Shown in pieces: positions 41,776-50,387 of a stretch of 64,000 bases of DNA. Source of the DNA: Chryseobacterium taichungense (GTDB taxonomy: Bacteria; Bacteroidota; Bacteroidia; Flavobacteriales; Weeksellaceae); assembly GCF_900109935.1 (NCBI RefSeq), contig NZ_FOBV01000006.1:257463-321462 (forward strand). The letters are read 5' to 3'. The notes under the pieces were generated by a model. It saw only the letters and a list, made by a program, of their open reading frames with translations, had not been told where the DNA came from and did not search any database. The stretch's first letter is position 1. The number at the start of each line of letters is the position of its first letter. The translations under genes and the position numbers were made by a program.

Positions 41776-41856
41776 ATTTTTTCAGTACAGTTTGAAAATT
41801 TTTAACATAAGTTTGTCTGAAATCAATAATTTTTTAGTTAAAATAAAAAAAATATA

Positions 41857-41864
41857 TACTTTTG
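41857..41864 (+). promoter_or_regulatory. Promoter element of the membrane protein gene at 41919
   Basis: TACTTTTG matches TAnnTTTG. It lies 54 bases before ATG 41919. Because of this promoter the frame opening at TTG 41904 is better started at ATG 41919. Confidence 0.5.
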
Positions 41865-41884
41865 TAAAAGTTCCCTATTAATGA

Positions 41885-41911
41885 CGAAAAAAAAGCCAGG
41901 CAGTTGCCTGG
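41885..41911 (-). terminator. Minus-strand terminator hairpin in the leader of the 41919 gene
   Basis: CCAGGC and GCCTGG (41896-41911) form a hairpin with an AGTT loop. Read on the minus strand it is followed by eight T residues, a textbook terminator. On the plus strand there is no T-run, so it does not stop the gene's own transcript. It would stop transcription entering from the right, before it reaches the pigment promoter at 41768. Confidence 0.75.
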
Positions 41912-41918
41912 AGTTATT

Positions 41919-42950
41919 ATGTTTAAAGCATTTGATGAAAAAACAGACAAATTTTTATTTGTACTCGTTCTCCCGTTTCTCCTTTTTTTCATGTCCTATT
42001 ACGGATTTGAATCTTCTTATGTCGTAGGAATCAAATCCTGGCAAAAAGCACCCGATTTCATGTTTTCGTCGGTATACGCCTATCGTGTCATACCGAATTA
42101 CTTAAGTGTTCATGTTACGGAAGCGGTCATATTTATAGTTGATCATTACTTACCTTCTTCGAAAAATTTTCTTTTGAAACAGGGATCTTTTTTTTATCAC
42201 AGCATTTTTCTTATCAATGTATTTTTCTTTCTTCTAACCTCTGTTTTTTTAGATAAAATTTTAAAGTTGAAGCCGGTCAAGCTTTTGTCAGATGAAAATA
42301 CAAAAAAAATGCTTCATCTGATTGCCGTATTTTTTATTGTGATCGTGCAGTATGTTCCGACAAATTGTGATTGTATAGCCATTTTTTTTTATGTTTTGGG
42401 AATTTTTTATACCCTTAAATATCTGCAAAACAAAAAACGTTTATACCTGATCAGTTTAGGTTTAATCACTTTTATATCAACTTTTACCAGGGAAACTTCA
42501 TGTCTTACTATAGCTTTTTTTGCAGCAGTTTTTATAGATCTTGAGGATCTTAGGAAAAGGAATTTTGTCTTTGTAAAAGAAATTTTCTTTTTGGTGCTCG
42601 CTTTCGTCTTACCATACATTGGCTTACGGTTGATGATCCGGCAACACGCATCGTTTGTGGAAGGAGTTTATTTTATGAAAAATTTTACGAGCCCTTACAA
42701 TCTTATTGGGCTCTTGTTTGGAGTGCTAAGTATGTATTTCAGTTACAAAATGTCTCAAAAAGTAGGTAGATTGTTGATTTGGAAATATCTTTTTTTCTCT
42801 GCACCTTATATTCTGATGATTGCTTCGGTAGGACTTTTCTGGGAAGCAAGACTTTTCCTACCCTTAATTCTTACGGGAATTGTAGCTGTTTCACAAAACG
42901 GTACTGAAAGAATTAAGGAAGAAGAAAATTCGAGTACGTATCAATTGTAA
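41919..42950 (+). CDS. Multi-span membrane protein of unknown function
   Basis: The 343-residue protein has about nine hydrophobic segments and short loops. Motif-like parts are SSVYAYRVIPNYLS near residue 47, VPTNCDCIAIFFYVLG in the middle, and TRETSCLTIAFFAAVF. The overall layout is of GT-C-like or polymerase-type envelope proteins, but I do not recognise a family. The chosen ATG 41919 follows a promoter at 41857. It overlaps the convergent EpsG-like gene by 38 bases at its 3' end. Confidence 0.75.
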   Translation: MFKAFDEKTDKFLFVLVLPFLLFFMSYYGFESSYVVGIKSWQKAPDFMFSSVYAYRVIPNYLSVHVTEAVIFIVDHYLPSSKNFLLKQGSFFYHSIFLINVFFFLLTSVFLDKILKLKPVKLLSDENTKKMLHLIAVFFIVIVQYVPTNCDCIAIFFYVLGIFYTLKYLQNKKRLYLISLGLITFISTFTRETSCLTIAFFAAVFIDLEDLRKRNFVFVKEIFFLVLAFVLPYIGLRLMIRQHASFVEGVYFMKNFTSPYNLIGLLFGVLSMYFSYKMSQKVGRLLIWKYLFFSAPYILMIASVGLFWEARLFLPLILTGIVAVSQNGTERIKEEENSSTYQL

Positions 42951-44049
42951 ATTTTCCTCTTTCGATATTTTTAAAGCTGGAAAAAATAATAAAGTTGAAA
43001 AGACAGTAGAAAATAATGATGCCATGTATTATTTTTCTGTTGCCACTATTCGCGGAATACATAGCATATGGCATTAAATATCCTGTTGCCGTAAAGAATA
43101 TGCCGGTAAGCCGGGAAGAAAATATAGTACTTCCTCTGAATATAAAAAAGAAGCATATTCCTAATACACAAAAATTTCTCATGTATTCATAGTAAGGATA
43201 CTTTTCTTTCATATTATTGTCAAAGGCAAATAAAAATATCGTGGAAAGTATAGCATTTCCTTCGGGAACTCCAATTCCGCCATTCAGCCTTTCCGTGGTA
43301 GTGCTCAGATTGATATAGTTATTGAATCCGGTCATTAAACTGCTTTCTTCGGGAAGAAAACTTCCAAAGTATTTGTATATCTCAAAAGGCGAAAGGATAA
43401 TTGACCCTATAATGGCAGTTGCCATAATCGTTTTATTGATAGGAACTCGGGCGAGCCAGTACATAGGCAGGAAAAATATACACACATTATGAATCCCCAT
43501 CGCTAAGTAAACACAGATTAGGTAATACCAGACTTTTTTTTCTTTAATAAAACGTATTGAAAAATAACAGATAATCGTTCCCAGTGCCTGCCTCATCTGA
43601 CCGTTTTCCCCAATAAAGAAACTTGGAAAAAAAAACAGAAGAATTGTCGTGTAAGGATAAAGTGAGTTTTCTTTAATGTTTATATAATTTAACGGAATGG
43701 AAATAAGCGCCAGAAAAAAAGTCACCACATAGAAAGGAGGTGCCAGGAAAACATCAAATATAAGTTTATTGATCAGAATATACAGCCATTCCATATCCAG
43801 TGGGCTATCCAATTTAAGGGCTTTCCTGAAAATATCGGTATAATTTGTATGAGAGCTGTACCAGAAATAAATATTCTTATAGCTCCCGTAATCGGGGCCG
43901 GCGTCTCTGAAACCGACAACAAGAATAAGCCATGCAGCAATAGGAATCAGGTAGTTTGTGCTGGGTTTTTCGTCCCGGTAGGCTTCGGCAAAGCTTAGGC
44001 ATAAAATAATGATGACGGGAACCAGATAATAAGGGTGCAGTAGATGCAT
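42913..44049 (-). CDS. EpsG-like polysaccharide polymerase-type membrane protein
   Basis: The protein has many hydrophobic spans and the EpsG-family pattern: VVGFRDAGPDYGSYKNIYFW near the N-terminus, MEWLYILINKLIFD, and FIGENGQMRQALGTIICYFS. EpsG proteins are thought to polymerise exopolysaccharide repeat units in the inner membrane. The frame extends to 44097, but a promoter on the same strand lies at 44070-44077, so ATG 44049 (MHLLHPYYLVPV) is the likely start. This gives about 378 residues. It converges on the 41919 gene with a 38-base overlap. Confidence 0.85.
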   Translation of the reverse strand: MHLLHPYYLVPVIIILCLSFAEAYRDEKPSTNYLIPIAAWLILVVGFRDAGPDYGSYKNIYFWYSSHTNYTDIFRKALKLDSPLDMEWLYILINKLIFDVFLAPPFYVVTFFLALISIPLNYINIKENSLYPYTTILLFFFPSFFIGENGQMRQALGTIICYFSIRFIKEKKVWYYLICVYLAMGIHNVCIFFLPMYWLARVPINKTIMATAIIGSIILSPFEIYKYFGSFLPEESSLMTGFNNYINLSTTTERLNGGIGVPEGNAILSTIFLFAFDNNMKEKYPYYEYMRNFCVLGICFFFIFRGSTIFSSRLTGIFFTATGYLMPYAMYSANSGNRKIIHGIIIFYCLFNFIIFSSFKNIERGKFTIDTYSNFLLP

Positions 44050-44069
44050 ACATTTGTGTTTTGTATATG

Positions 44070-44077
44070 CAAAAGTA
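44070..44077 (-). promoter_or_regulatory. Promoter element of the EpsG-like gene
   Basis: The minus strand reads TACTTTTG, an exact TAnnTTTG match, 21 bases before ATG 44049. It lies inside the longer open frame and so argues against the upstream start at 44097. Confidence 0.5.
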
Positions 44078-44209
44078 ATGAAATATTTAATATACAATAA
44101 CTAAAAATAAACAAAGCTTAAAAGAAAATGCGTAATTTAGCGAATCTGATAAAACACAAATCAAACACATTTAAAAAGTGATTAATTCTAACAGAATTAA
44201 ATTTTAAAG

Positions 44210-45349
44210 ATGAAAAAAAACACATTATATTATCAATTCATTCTCTACCTCATTATTGTTACTTTCTTATGCATTTTTAAAGTATATTTTGCCTACCTCA
44301 CCTGCAATGGCTATGCATTTGCCGACTGGCTGATTAATTATCAGGAGGCAGGTTTCAGCAGAAGAGGATTGGCGGGAACTGTTTTTGTTTTTTTATATAA
44401 CGTATTTTCGATAAAGGTTCAATACGCTGTATTCTTCACGCAAACCATGGTGTATGTATTGTTCTTTTATTTTCTCTATAAGCTTTTCAGGGTTAAAAAG
44501 GCGAATCTAATTGATGCTCTATTTCTCTTTACCCCATTTTGTCTATGGGGATTTTTTTCAGATCCTGCTATAGGAGCAAGGAAAGATGGTGTCTTATGGC
44601 TTCTTTTCGTTGCTTTTACTTATTATCTTTCGCAAAATAAACTTACAAAAACTAAAGAGTACATCTTTCTATTATTGTTTGGCGTTTCGGTTTTTATTCA
44701 TGAAAGTTTTGTTTTTTATGCCTCATATTTTTTAATTGCACTCTATTTTCATAATGGAAAAATTGATATCAAAAAGTCTATACTTATTTTGCTTTCATTT
44801 TGTGTTCCGGCAGGAATTATTTTGTTGACAGGAATCAATACCGATTATCATAAGACCTTACAGATTGTCAGGGAATGCAACATTAATCTTCAGAAAGAAA
44901 ATATTTTTGGCTGGAAAGAAACACAGCTTATTAAAATAGATTATTATACAAAAGAAATTAAAAACCTGAGTTTGTATGCCATAAGTATAATACTTCAGCT
45001 AGGTTTTGTAATGTTTTATATGTTGCTAAAAAAGTTCACGCCGGAAAACAGAAAAAAACTGTTAATGGCTTTTGCCTTTGCTTTTCTTATAAGTATTCCT
45101 TTATTTCTGATTGCTATCGATATCGGAAGATGGTTCTACAACAGTTTTATTCTTTTTGAGATACTTCTTATTTCTTTGATTCCTGTTTCAGACATGAAAT
45201 TTTTCGCCCCTGAAATTTTTAAACACCGAGGAATGCTGATTTTTATTCTTTTGGTTTTACTGGCTGATTTTGTTTACCGCGTTCCCTCTGCATTGATAGG
45301 AATACAGATAGGATTGCCTTTAAGGTTTTTTCTGAATATAATAACATAG
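44210..45349 (+). CDS. Multi-span membrane protein, tandem paralogue A
   Basis: The 379-residue protein has roughly ten hydrophobic spans. It shares with the next gene a set of conserved positions: ADWLINYQEAGFSRRGLAG (residues 38-56), an HES motif in the middle spans (VFIHESFVFYASYFLIALY), and IDIGRWFYN near the C-terminus. The charged residues set between spans look like an active site of a GT-C or polymerase-type enzyme. I do not recognise the family. It starts a plus-strand run that includes the paralogue and then topA. Confidence 0.75.
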   Translation: MKKNTLYYQFILYLIIVTFLCIFKVYFAYLTCNGYAFADWLINYQEAGFSRRGLAGTVFVFLYNVFSIKVQYAVFFTQTMVYVLFFYFLYKLFRVKKANLIDALFLFTPFCLWGFFSDPAIGARKDGVLWLLFVAFTYYLSQNKLTKTKEYIFLLLFGVSVFIHESFVFYASYFLIALYFHNGKIDIKKSILILLSFCVPAGIILLTGINTDYHKTLQIVRECNINLQKENIFGWKETQLIKIDYYTKEIKNLSLYAISIILQLGFVMFYMLLKKFTPENRKKLLMAFAFAFLISIPLFLIAIDIGRWFYNSFILFEILLISLIPVSDMKFFAPEIFKHRGMLIFILLVLLADFVYRVPSALIGIQIGLPLRFFLNIIT

Positions 45350-45384
45350 ATATGATCTTTTTCTTCTAAATTTCAAAACACATA

Positions 45385-46533
45385 ATGATGACAAGCAGGA
45401 TTCTACAACATTTCAACATCAAGATTTTCATTTATTTTCTCATTGCGGTTACCGCTGTTTACACCCTTGCATTTACTTATTACTACAATTTTAAAGACGA
45501 CGGTTACATTCTCGCTGACTGGCTTATTAATTATGAGGATGGTGGTTTTAAAAGAAGAGGATTGTCAGGAAGTTTCTTTTTTCTGCTACAAGATGTCACA
45601 GGAATAAGGCTTAATTATTTAGTATATTTTTCCCAGTTTATCTTTATTTCAGGATTCTTTCTCCTGTACGCCAAACTAATTCGCTATAAGATTACGGATC
45701 TGTTGTATCTATCACTATTATTATCACCCATTGGTTTTGTGGGACTTTTAAATACGGTAACTTATGTAGGTAAAAAAGAATTTATTGTTTTCTTCCTGTT
45801 TACATGGTTTGTATATGCTTTAGATAATAATAAACTTTCAAGATGCAAAGAATATTTCTTTTGTGTAGCGCTGTTTGTAACAGTTCTTTTACATGAAGTC
45901 GTTTTATTTTACATCCCTTATTTTGCTATAGCCTTATATTTAAAAACCGGAAAATTTCAATATAAACGATACATCAAATATTTCCTTTCAGTCGGAATTC
46001 CGGCCCTAGTTATCTTTTTATTCGGAAAAAATGTAAATGAGGGAAAATCGTTGGAAATTTTAGCTTTACGAGGAGTTCATCCCATCTATGGAATCTTCTA
46101 CTGGAATATTGATGAAAGAAAGTATATTTTTGAACACAAAAACGAATATGTACTGTATTTTATAAGCTTAACATTAAGTATACTTCATTTAAGTTATTAT
46201 TTAAAGTTTCTAAACAACCGAAAGTTTTTGTCTATAGCATTATTAGGAGCATTTGCATTCACTTTACCTTTGTTTTATCTAGCTATTGACTGGGGAAGAT
46301 GGATGTACATTCACATGATGATGATCATTATACTTTTCTCCCTGCTATTGAAAGAAGCAAGCTCTGCATATGCATTTGAAAGCATTACAATCAATAGAAA
46401 ATTCTATATAACCATATTCATTATTTTAGCTTCATTACTATACCGAGTTGAGATGTCCGGAAAGGGCTTTACTTTCGAAGGAATTCTCTACAGGGTATTG
46501 GTAGCACCGCATGAATTGCTAAATAAAATGTAA
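45385..46533 (+). CDS. Multi-span membrane protein, tandem paralogue B
   Basis: The 382-residue protein matches its neighbour in layout and in key segments: ADWLINYEDGGFKRRGLSG, LLHEVVLFYIPYFAIALYL and IDWGRWMY. The start was taken at ATG 45385 (MMTSRI). The gap to paralogue A is 35 bases. The two are diverged by eye well beyond recent duplication, so both are likely kept for separate functions, for instance two envelope glycan steps. Confidence 0.75.
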   Translation: MMTSRILQHFNIKIFIYFLIAVTAVYTLAFTYYYNFKDDGYILADWLINYEDGGFKRRGLSGSFFFLLQDVTGIRLNYLVYFSQFIFISGFFLLYAKLIRYKITDLLYLSLLLSPIGFVGLLNTVTYVGKKEFIVFFLFTWFVYALDNNKLSRCKEYFFCVALFVTVLLHEVVLFYIPYFAIALYLKTGKFQYKRYIKYFLSVGIPALVIFLFGKNVNEGKSLEILALRGVHPIYGIFYWNIDERKYIFEHKNEYVLYFISLTLSILHLSYYLKFLNNRKFLSIALLGAFAFTLPLFYLAIDWGRWMYIHMMMIIILFSLLLKEASSAYAFESITINRKFYITIFIILASLLYRVEMSGKGFTFEGILYRVLVAPHELLNKM

Positions 46534-46562
46534 TTCCAAAAACCTATCTAATAAAAAAACTT

Positions 46563-46570
46563 TACTTTTG
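46563..46570 (+). promoter_or_regulatory. topA: Promoter element of topA
   Basis: TACTTTTG matches TAnnTTTG and ends 14 bases before the topA ATG. The resulting leader would be under 10 bases. Confidence 0.5.
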
Positions 46571-46584
46571 CAAAAATTTTTAGA

Positions 46585-49158
46585 ATGTCGAAAAATTTAG
46601 TAATCGTCGAATCACCGGCAAAAGCAAAAACGATTCAGAAGTATTTAGGAAAGGATTTTGAAGTGAAATCCAGTTTCGGACACATCCGTGACCTGCCTAA
46701 AAAAGGAATGGGAATCGATTTAGCTACCTTCAGTCCTGATTACGAAGTTTCCGCCGACAAAAAGAAATTGGTGACCGAGCTGAAAGCCGCCGTTAAGAAA
46801 GCCGACATGGTATGGCTGGCTTCCGATGAAGACCGCGAAGGAGAAGCGATTGCATGGCATCTTGCCGACGAGCTGAAGCTGAAGCCTGAAAACAGGAAAA
46901 GAATCGTTTTCCACGAAATTACTAAAAACGCTATTCTAAAAGCGATTGATAATCCGCGCGATATTGATCAGAATCTTGTGAATGCCCAGCAGGCACGAAG
47001 AGTTCTCGACAGAATCGTAGGTTTTGAAATGTCACCGGTTCTCTGGAAAAAAGTAAAACCGGGACTATCCGCAGGGAGAGTTCAGTCGGTGGCCGTAAGA
47101 CTGATCGTAGAAAGAGAAAAAGAAATCCGTGAGTTCGTTCCAAGGGCGAGTTTTAAGGTGGATGGTGTTTTCCTTAATACAACAAATCAGGAAATTGCCG
47201 CAAAGCTTAAAAAAGATTTCGATAAAGAACAGGATGCGGAAAAATTCCTCGACCTTGCAAAGACAGTAGAATTTAAAGTTTTAAATGTTGAAACGAAACC
47301 AGGCACAAGATCGGCTTCAGCACCTTTTACGACGTCTACACTACAGCAGGAAGCTTCTTCAAGATTAGGATATAATGTTACCACAACGATGCGTTTGGCG
47401 CAGAGATTATACGAGGAAGGTTACATTACCTACATGAGAACAGACTCGGTAAACCTTTCTCAGGAAGCCATCGAAGGCGCCAAAAAACAGATCACTTCAG
47501 AATACGGTGCAGAATATTCTTCACCAAGAAATTATACCACCAAATCTTCATCAGCTCAGGAAGCTCACGAGGCTATTCGTCCGACTGATTTTGGTGTAAA
47601 AAGCATCGGTGATGTTCAGTTAAATAAACTCTATCAGTTAATTTACAGACGAACACTGGCTTCCCAGATGGCGAATGCCAAAATTGAAAAAACCGTAATC
47701 GAAATCGGTGATGTAAAACTGCCTCAGAACTTCGAAGCACAGGGGGAGGTTATCATTTTTGATGGTTTCCTAAAAGCATACGGAATTGTAAAAACGGAAG
47801 AAGATGATGAAGAAAACAATGAGAAATTACTTCCAAAAGTAAAAGTTGGGGAAACATTAGATTACAAAAGAATCACCGCTACAGAAAAGTTCACGAGGCC
47901 AAGTGCAAGATATACCGAAGCAGGTTTGGTAAGAAAGCTTGAAGAGTTGGGAATCGGTCGCCCTTCTACCTATGCACCGACCATTCAGACCATACAGAAT
48001 CGTGAATATGTGGATAAACGAGAAATCGAGCCGCAAACCCGCGAAGTGGTTAAGATCTCCCTGACAAAAGATAAAATTAAAAAAGAAATCCTCGAAGAAA
48101 AATTCGGAGGTGATAAAAATAAATTCGTTCCTACTGACATCGGTGAAGTGGTGAATGACTTCCTGACAGATAATTTCAAAGAAATCCTTGACTACGGTTT
48201 TACAGCCAGAGTAGAAGAAAGCTTTGATGAAATTGCCAGCGGCGACCAGAAATGGAAGCAGATGATGACGGATTTCTACTCAAAATTCCATCCGAGAATT
48301 GAAGATGTAGAAGAAAATGCCGACAGAGCCACAGGCGACAGACTCCTTGGAACTGATCCGAAAACCGGTAAAAATGTTCACGCAAGAATCGGAAGATTCG
48401 GAGCGATGATCCAGATCGGGGAAACCGATGATGAGGAAAAGCCTGTTTTTGCATCACTAATGGTCGGTCAAAATATTGCAACCATCACACTTAATGAGGC
48501 ATTGGAATTATTTAAGCTTCCGTTTGATCTTAGTGAAGTTGATGGCCAGCCGGTTTCAGTGGGGGTCGGAAGATTCGGACCATATGTAAAATGGGGAGAA
48601 ACATACATCAGCATTCCGAAAGGGGAAGATCCGCTTTCCGTAGATCAGAAGCGTGCGGAAGAAATTATTAATGAAAAGAAAATTGCCGACGCACCGATCG
48701 CAACGTACAAAGGTGAGCCTGTAACGAAAGGTTCCGGAAGATTCGGGCCGTTCATTAAGTATAAAGATATTTTCGTCAATGTTCCGAAGAGATATGATTT
48801 TGAAAATCTTTCTCAAAGTGATATCAACGAACTGATCGATGCCAAGCTTGAAAAAGAAGCCAACCGGTACATCCAGCAATGGGAAAAAGAAAAGATCTCT
48901 ATTGAGAATGGAAGATGGGGACCGTTCATCAAATTCGGGAAAGCAATGTTCAAGATTCCAAAGAAAAAGGATGATTCTAAATACGATGCCGAAGAATTGA
49001 AAGAAGTTTCTTTAGATGAGGTTAAAAAATGGATCACCGATCAGGATAAGAATGCTTTCGCAGAAAAGAAAAAACCTGCCGCCAAGAAAACAGCTGCCGC
49101 AAAGAAGACAACAACAGCGAAAAAGCCGGCAGCAAAAAAGCCTGCTGCGAAAAAGTAA
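46585..49158 (+). CDS. topA: DNA topoisomerase I
   Basis: This 857-residue type IA enzyme relaxes negative supercoils. The Toprim domain is at the N-terminus (VIVESPAKAKTIQKYLG; LASDEDREGEAIAWHL), the catalytic Tyr283 is in ITYMRTDSVNLS, and the core contains GRPSTYAPTIQ. Four C-terminal topoisomerase repeats follow (GRFGAMIQ, GRFGPYVKWG, GRFGPFIKYK, GRWGPFIKFG). It ends in a Lys-Ala-rich tail (about residues 828-857) that is histone H1-like and probably binds DNA nonspecifically. No zinc-finger cysteines are seen. A terminator follows. Confidence 0.97.
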   Translation: MSKNLVIVESPAKAKTIQKYLGKDFEVKSSFGHIRDLPKKGMGIDLATFSPDYEVSADKKKLVTELKAAVKKADMVWLASDEDREGEAIAWHLADELKLKPENRKRIVFHEITKNAILKAIDNPRDIDQNLVNAQQARRVLDRIVGFEMSPVLWKKVKPGLSAGRVQSVAVRLIVEREKEIREFVPRASFKVDGVFLNTTNQEIAAKLKKDFDKEQDAEKFLDLAKTVEFKVLNVETKPGTRSASAPFTTSTLQQEASSRLGYNVTTTMRLAQRLYEEGYITYMRTDSVNLSQEAIEGAKKQITSEYGAEYSSPRNYTTKSSSAQEAHEAIRPTDFGVKSIGDVQLNKLYQLIYRRTLASQMANAKIEKTVIEIGDVKLPQNFEAQGEVIIFDGFLKAYGIVKTEEDDEENNEKLLPKVKVGETLDYKRITATEKFTRPSARYTEAGLVRKLEELGIGRPSTYAPTIQTIQNREYVDKREIEPQTREVVKISLTKDKIKKEILEEKFGGDKNKFVPTDIGEVVNDFLTDNFKEILDYGFTARVEESFDEIASGDQKWKQMMTDFYSKFHPRIEDVEENADRATGDRLLGTDPKTGKNVHARIGRFGAMIQIGETDDEEKPVFASLMVGQNIATITLNEALELFKLPFDLSEVDGQPVSVGVGRFGPYVKWGETYISIPKGEDPLSVDQKRAEEIINEKKIADAPIATYKGEPVTKGSGRFGPFIKYKDIFVNVPKRYDFENLSQSDINELIDAKLEKEANRYIQQWEKEKISIENGRWGPFIKFGKAMFKIPKKKDDSKYDAEELKEVSLDEVKKWITDQDKNAFAEKKKPAAKKTAAAKKTTTAKKPAAKKPAAKK

Positions 49159-49174
49159 AATAATTTTAAATACG

Positions 49175-49203
49175 AAGCACAGATTTTGGTCTGTGCTTTT
49201 TGT
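49175..49203 (+). terminator. Intrinsic terminator after topA
   Basis: AAGCACAG (49175-49182) pairs with CTGTGCTT (49191-49198), followed by a T-run. The stem is perfect over eight pairs with an eight-base loop. Confidence 0.88.
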
Positions 49204-49285
49204 TTAACCAAAATGTGAGAAATTCTGCGGAATTTTTGTTAAAGTTTTAAACTTTGACAAAGTTATTAAGCCGTTAACTTTTTGT

Positions 49286-49293
49286 AAGTTTGT
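49286..49293 (+). promoter_or_regulatory. Promoter element of the arginase-fold gene
   Basis: TAAGTTTG matches TAnnTTTG, 20 bases before ATG 49314 and after the topA terminator. Confidence 0.5.
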
Positions 49294-49313
49294 GAAAATA
49301 ATGCGGACAACAA

Positions 49314-50384
49314 ATGGATTTTGAAGATTTTATCATATCACCCAGAAATTTTAAAACGGAAAGCTGGCAGATCGGAAACAGAATAACAAAAGATATCAAA
49401 GAAGACAGCATCGTTTTGCTGTTCATTTCCGATTACAGAGGCGCAAACGGTGATGCCGAAGTACAGGATTTTACCGGAATCAGAAGAGAATTTTACAAGT
49501 TGTCACAGCTGGATTTTGAAATTCCGGTAGTCGATCTTGGGGACTTGGTTTCCGGAAAGTCAGTTCAGGATTCTCATTATATCCTTCAGGAAGTTCTGTC
49601 GGCATGTCATTACAAAAGAGCCATTCCGGTAATTGTCGGAGGGTCTAATGATTTTGCATTCTCCCTTTTTTCTGCGCTTAATTTTCATACTAAAAATATC
49701 AACTATACCCAGATCAGCAATATTATTTCTCTTCAGCAGGGAGAGATGATCAATGAATATACTTTTTTAAGTAAAATTTTCGGAGCGAAGAACTTCTCCA
49801 TTAAAAATTACCATCATTTAGGATATCAGAAACATTTGAACGAGATTGATTCCGTAAGACTGATAAAGGAAGTGGAATTTGATATCATCCGTCTTGCAGA
49901 AATGATGAATTCTACAGAAAAAACAGAACCGTTTTTCAGAAAAGCAGATCTTGTGACAGTCAATTGTGATGCTGTTGAAAGCTTCAGTGAGCCTTTTTCA
50001 ATGAATCCGCAGGTCAATGGACTGAACCGAAGAGAAATCTGTGCGTACATGAAGGAAATCGGACTGAGCGAAAACCTGAAATCTGTAGGGATATTTAATT
50101 ATAATATTTATTCTGAAAATCAGCTCAATCACCAGCTTCTCGCACAAATGATCTGGTATCTGATCGAAGGAATCAATATCCAGAGGTCTCATCCGAAAGA
50201 AAGGCATTATGAAGTATTTTATGTCCTGATTGATGACCGGCAGTACACCTTCAGGCGGGATACCTTCAGTAATCTTTGGTATTTCGGGGATGATGAAAAT
50301 GTAGAAAACTGCGTTCCCTGTTCTAGGAAAGATTTTGATGAAGCTAAAAAAGGCTGGCTAAACACACGACTGACGAAAATTTAA
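49314..50384 (+). CDS. Arginase/formimidoylglutamase-fold protein lacking metal ligands
   Basis: The 356-residue protein has the ureohydrolase fold. VLLFISDYRGANGDAEVQDF and IPVIVGGSNDFAFSLF correspond to the positions of the usual GVRRGGAR-like and GGDHS motifs. The metal-binding residues are largely gone: GGDHS reads GGSND, and the SFDVDxxDP motif reads TVNCDAVESFSEP. It is unlikely to hydrolyse arginine or formiminoglutamate with a normal two-metal centre. I recall such proteins next to topA in other flavobacteria, near gliding-motility genes, but no gld gene is seen here. A structural or regulatory role is inferred. Confidence 0.8.
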   Translation: MDFEDFIISPRNFKTESWQIGNRITKDIKEDSIVLLFISDYRGANGDAEVQDFTGIRREFYKLSQLDFEIPVVDLGDLVSGKSVQDSHYILQEVLSACHYKRAIPVIVGGSNDFAFSLFSALNFHTKNINYTQISNIISLQQGEMINEYTFLSKIFGAKNFSIKNYHHLGYQKHLNEIDSVRLIKEVEFDIIRLAEMMNSTEKTEPFFRKADLVTVNCDAVESFSEPFSMNPQVNGLNRREICAYMKEIGLSENLKSVGIFNYNIYSENQLNHQLLAQMIWYLIEGINIQRSHPKERHYEVFYVLIDDRQYTFRRDTFSNLWYFGDDENVENCVPCSRKDFDEAKKGWLNTRLTKI

Positions 50385-50387
50385 TAT

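Noticed and set aside
42913..42950. Convergent overlap of 38 bases as a sign of a wrong gene end
   Set aside because: Both stop codons are clear and both C-termini look normal; short convergent overlaps are common.
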